From: Orbilia blumenaviensis
Taxonomy: Eukaryota; Ascomycota; Orbiliomycetes; Orbiliales; Orbiliaceae
Assembly: GCA_036872755.1 (NCBI GenBank)
Contig: JAVHNS010000014.1
Location: 558,001-622,000, forward strand
DNA: 64,000 bases
Reading direction: 5' to 3'
The notes below the pieces were generated by a model, which worked only from the letters and a program-made list of their open reading frames with translations, ran no database searches and was not told the DNA's origin. The position numbers and the translations under genes are program-made. Shown in pieces: positions 61,080 to 64,000 of the stretch (position 1 is the stretch's first letter; each line of letters opens with the position of its first letter).

Positions 61080-61733
61080 ATGAACGCCCTACGAGTTCCC
61101 CGGGTTTGGGCATCTCCGATAGCCCGTTTATATCATGGTAAGAAAACCTCAATATCACTCTATTGACTACTACGTCAGGTCACATTGAAACTAACTTGCG
61201 TTATGTATAAAAAAGGCACCGCCCGTAGCTTGACCACCTCGTCCCCGCTTGTGTCGGAAACCGCGCCGAATGCTTTCAGACGAACGGAGAAATATACCCC
61301 TAGATTCCAAAGCTCAACCTTACGGTCATTGTCCACTGAGGTTACACCTGAGGTTACAGCCGAGACCGCACCTCGAGGTGCATTAGAACCTTCTGCTGAA
61401 GTCAAGAAGTCATCGCCGCCGCCGCCAAACCCTAAGGCTGCTCATCTACCCTATCAGATCGGGAAAACTAAGTCTGGTAATCTGCCCGTCTTCGAAGTTC
61501 ATGCTGCAGGTCGGATAAAGGCGACGGTTATAAGGAAAGTTAAGGGTGATATGGGGGAGCTTGCAGGCGATCTTAAGAAAGCTTTAAACCTAAAAGACTC
61601 GCAGCTACGGTCGAGTGAGACTACAAGAAAAATTGAAGTGGCAGGAAAGAAGGCAGCAGAGGTGAAGAAGTTCTTAAGGGATCAAGGTTTAGGGGAGGAA
61701 TTTGACCCTTTGTCGTTGTCGGGGAACCGTTAA
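61080..61733 (+). CDS. IMG2: Mitochondrial ribosomal protein mL49 (Img2 family)
   Basis: Exons 61080-61137 and 61216-61733 (78-bp intron) encode 191 aa. The first exon supplies MNALRVPRVWASPIARLYHG, an Arg-rich, acid-free presequence suited to mitochondrial import. The Pro/Glu-rich stretch after it is followed by the Img2/mL49 domain from about residue 88: LPYQIGKTKSGNLPVFEVHA, then GRIKATVIRKVKGDMGELAGDL and a C-terminal VAGKKAAEVKKFLRDQGLGE with helix typical of the family (an SUI1-like fold). In yeast, Img2 is a large-subunit component of the mitoribosome required for mitochondrial genome integrity. The upstream start at 61185 in the same frame lies within the intron, so the two-exon model is preferred. 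Confidence 0.9.
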
Positions 61734-62337
61734 GGAATCAATCGATCTATCACATCGTTCTGGCGCTAGGTAAATTGTATTATAGGATGTTCAATATATT
61801 GAATCTAACAAAGAAAGAGGGGAGGGGGTGTCTCGCAAACCAGCCCCCACGAAGTGGCCCGCACTTTGTTTGGGTAGAGGGTTTAAAACAGAAAGTAGTA
61901 TTAAGCAAAAGACCGAAATTCGTTGGCCGACTAAGGCCTGGAAGCACTGGAAACTTGCCACAGCTTCCTCTCTACTTACAAATATTTATGGTGGGAACTT
62001 GGTCAAGAGCGTCTGGGACCGAGACTAGCGGGAACTAAAGGACATGTCAGGAACAAGAACGATGCGACGACACGTGCACGAAGCAAGTATGCAATTATAT
62101 ACATAACATTAAACACGAGTAGAGTAGACTTTGGGTATCTAATCAAGGGAGTTTGGGCCTAGTTCGCGGACTTCTAAAGCTTTAGTTTTGTGCCACCGAG
62201 CCCCTAGCCTAGGTACTTCTCGAATCTATCGCTTTTTTTTTTTTTTTTTTTCCTCCTTTTTTTCTCTCCTGTGGCTCCTGAAATTTCCCCGTGACCCTAG
62301 ATCAGACTACCTTATCCCCTCCCTCCGGCTTAGGATC
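61734..62337. other. Convergent 3' intergenic region
   Basis: 3' ends of mL49 (plus) and the DPKPE-tail protein (minus) meet here. It contains a T run at 62233-62250. No gene supported. Confidence 0.5.
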
Positions 62338-62482
62338 TTATGGTTTCGGATCTTCTGGCTTGGGATCTTGTGGTTTTGGGTCTTTTGGCTTAGGATCTTC
62401 TGGCTTAGGATCTTCTGGCTTAGGGTCTTCTGGCTTAGGGTCTTCTGGCTTAGGGTCTTCTGGCTTTGGGTCTTGTTTAGGG
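62338..62482 (-). repeat. 15-bp coding minisatellite (DPKPE units)
   Basis: Plus strand shows repeated GGATCTTCTGGCTTA / GGGTCTTCTGGCTTA units, 15 bp each, encoding DPKPE on minus. Copies differ mainly by G/A at the third base and by one Glu-to-Lys and one Glu-to-Gln change near the end. Unit length is a codon multiple, so copy number can change without frameshift. Confidence 0.9.
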
Positions 62483-63732
62483 CCGTCCTTTTTATCATCT
62501 TCTGGCTCGGGCTCTTTTGGCTTAGGATCTTCATCTTTCCCATCCTTCTCATCCTTCCCGTCCTTCCCGTCCTTCCCGTCTTGAGCAACCGGCGGCGGAG
62601 GAGGTGGTGGAGGAGGTGGCGGTGCCGGGTTCTCAAAATCAAAATCGACAATACGATCAGAAAGGTCATCGAGCCAGCGGTCATCTGGCCAAAAGGAATT
62701 CTCCGACGCAGTCCTATAAAACCACGGGTGGAAATTCCACTGTGTTTGTTCCCAGGTTGAACAACCGTAGTACAACGGTTTTTCCTTGATTCCCACGAGC
62801 CCCCGCCAGCTGAATTTAGTCTTTTTGACATTGTTATTGCAGGATGGAGCTATGTTGGTTTCGAATTGTGGCTGTATCCTGTGTTTCAAAAAGAAAAAGT
62901 TAGCCATGATCCTGATACACCCGCATGATGCTCCTCATTTACCCCTTCGAAAGATATGAGGGCGGGCGTAATGTTCTCTATTAGGCTGTAAATACTTACT
63001 GAGTTGTCGGCTTGCCATCGAAAAGCCATGCCATAAAGACCTGGATATTACCAGTGGCATTTTTTCCACATTCCTTCATGACTATCTCCCCGATCTTGTT
63101 TTCTTCGTTGTAAGGAACAGGCTGCGCCGGCGGAGGAACATATGTCATACAACGTCTGGTCTGGGCGTTTTCAATAAATCCCGAAAAGTATGATATCTTG
63201 TTCGCCACTTTTTTATTAAGCTTCACGGAGCCACGGAAGTTCCAGCGGAATGGAAGAGTCGGATGGTTGATGCCATCATTGTGACGGCAGTTCTCGGTAG
63301 TGCATTGACAGTTTTGGAGAGTTATACCACCCTTGTCGGCCTCATCCGAGAGGCAGGCCCCGTAGTTAGACATACCCAATTCTAGGGGGATTTGAAGTGG
63401 ATTAGTACAAAGAAAAGTAATCGATTGAAAAATAATCCAATTTTTCAATTTTATTGTCATTAACGTGTTATGGGTATATTCATACACTCAAAAGCTTAGC
63501 AATTAACTAGACATAGAAACTTACCGAGCATGCCGGACCACACATATGGGAACGATTCCCCATCAGTAATAAAACCTGCGTCGAATTCATCGAGAAAGCT
63601 TGTTTGCCGTATCTCTAGAGAGCGGGGGCTAATTTCTTGAGAGGTTGGCTTGATAGCATATGAATGGGCCCCATCAACAGCTAGGGTAGCTGAAATAGCT
63701 AGTGCTATCATGTCCCTAAATTTGGACTTCAT
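62338..63732 (-). CDS. Secreted Cys-containing protein with DPKPE repeat tail
   Basis: Exons 63732-63525, 63381-63000 and 62878-62338 (introns of 143 and 121 bp) encode 376 aa. Residues 1-24 form a signal peptide. Residues about 70-265 form a globular part with at least nine Cys (including LQNCQCTTENCRHN, KECGKN and YYGCSTWEQ) and many aromatic residues (WNFHPWFY, SFWPDDRWLDD). I recognise no family. From about 278 the protein becomes low-complexity: a run of 11 Pro, five DGK/DEK units, an acidic-basic stretch and nine tandem DPKP[E/K/Q] units to the stop. Such tails resemble wall-spanning or multivalent spacers in secreted fungal proteins. The two introns restore a continuous frame with no Cys lost. 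No GPI-type hydrophobic C-terminus is present, so it is likely soluble or wall-associated by other means. Function unknown. Confidence 0.75.
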
Positions 63733-64000
63733 TTTTATATAACACTTAGGTTTCCTATATTGTAGACGCTGGGAAGGGTAAAGAAACCTAATGGGGGTTA
63801 GTATTCCTTTTCTTATGAATGCAGTCTATGCATATATCGCTATGCCACAATATCGCTAGCTAGTCGTGTAACTACATATAGAGATATATAGAGTTCCAAA
63901 TCCGATAGAAGAAAGGGAGGGCGTAGAGTGCCTTAAGTATAATAATCAACAAAGGGGCAAAGTTTTCCGTACTCACGATCATTTAATGTCGAGTCCAATA
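63733..64000. other. Upstream region of the DPKPE-tail gene
   Basis: 268 bp to the window edge, holding the 5' leader and promoter of the minus-strand gene. TATA-like ATATATAG/TATAGAG sequence lies near 63876-63893. No further gene visible. Confidence 0.4.

Noticed and set aside
62188..62760. Plus-strand frame with FWLRIFWL-type repeats
   Set aside because: Shadow of the DPKPE minisatellite on the minus strand; the minus frame has a signal peptide and spliced globular domain.

Overview
The window is nuclear DNA of a filamentous ascomycete (Pezizomycotina). The evidence is short GT-AG introns of about 50-100 bp, CBM1 cellulose-binding modules, a PL3 pectate lyase, a SAT4/rhodopsin-type membrane protein, a NACHT_N-type STAND gene and a repeat eroded by RIP (repeat-induced C-to-T mutation). 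Two CBM1 enzymes and several small lineage-restricted secreted proteins would fit an Orbiliomycete (nematode-trapping group), but that placement is inference. All gene models and splice sites were read by eye.

Layout. 1-10.1 kb: one large gene, a GRAM/VASt sterol-transfer protein of the Lam/Ltc type with an unusual metallothionein-like Cys tail, flanked by two copies of a MITE-like element in microsatellite-rich DNA. 10.14-17.46 kb: an almost pure A/T block that I resolve as a complete LTR retrotransposon (244-bp LTRs, ATACC target-site duplication) ruined by RIP. 18.8-22.6 kb: a small secreted Lys-rich protein, then a minus-strand NACHT_N (NLR-like) gene that loses its P-loop and runs into a serine/acidic/basic repeat ORF. 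24 kb: an F-box-like protein. 29.8-37.3 kb: housekeeping-like genes (MIT/coiled-coil Atg38/NRBF2-like protein, class I methyltransferase, NudC). 42.1-43.8 kb: a disordered protein with four copies of an undescribed Tyr-Val-Lys/Arg-Pro motif. 44.3-45.0 kb: a large foldback element. 47.8-63.7 kb: MYND-finger protein, secreted CBM1-PL3 pectate lyase, an orphan protein with RRxS-type motifs, a SAT4/rhodopsin-like membrane protein, a secreted HExxH metalloprotease-like protein with C-terminal CBM1, mitochondrial ribosomal protein mL49, and a secreted protein with a DPKPE repeat tail.

The genes do not form one pathway. The 50.6-63.7 kb part is enriched in secreted or surface proteins (pectate lyase, CBM1 metalloprotease-like protein, DPKPE-tail protein, SAT4 membrane protein), which suggests an accessory, environment-facing neighbourhood; 29.8-37.3 kb looks like conserved cell biology. 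Long intergenic stretches (up to about 5 kb) hold microsatellites and possible long 5' leaders but no gene I can support. I see no tRNA, rRNA or CRISPR array.
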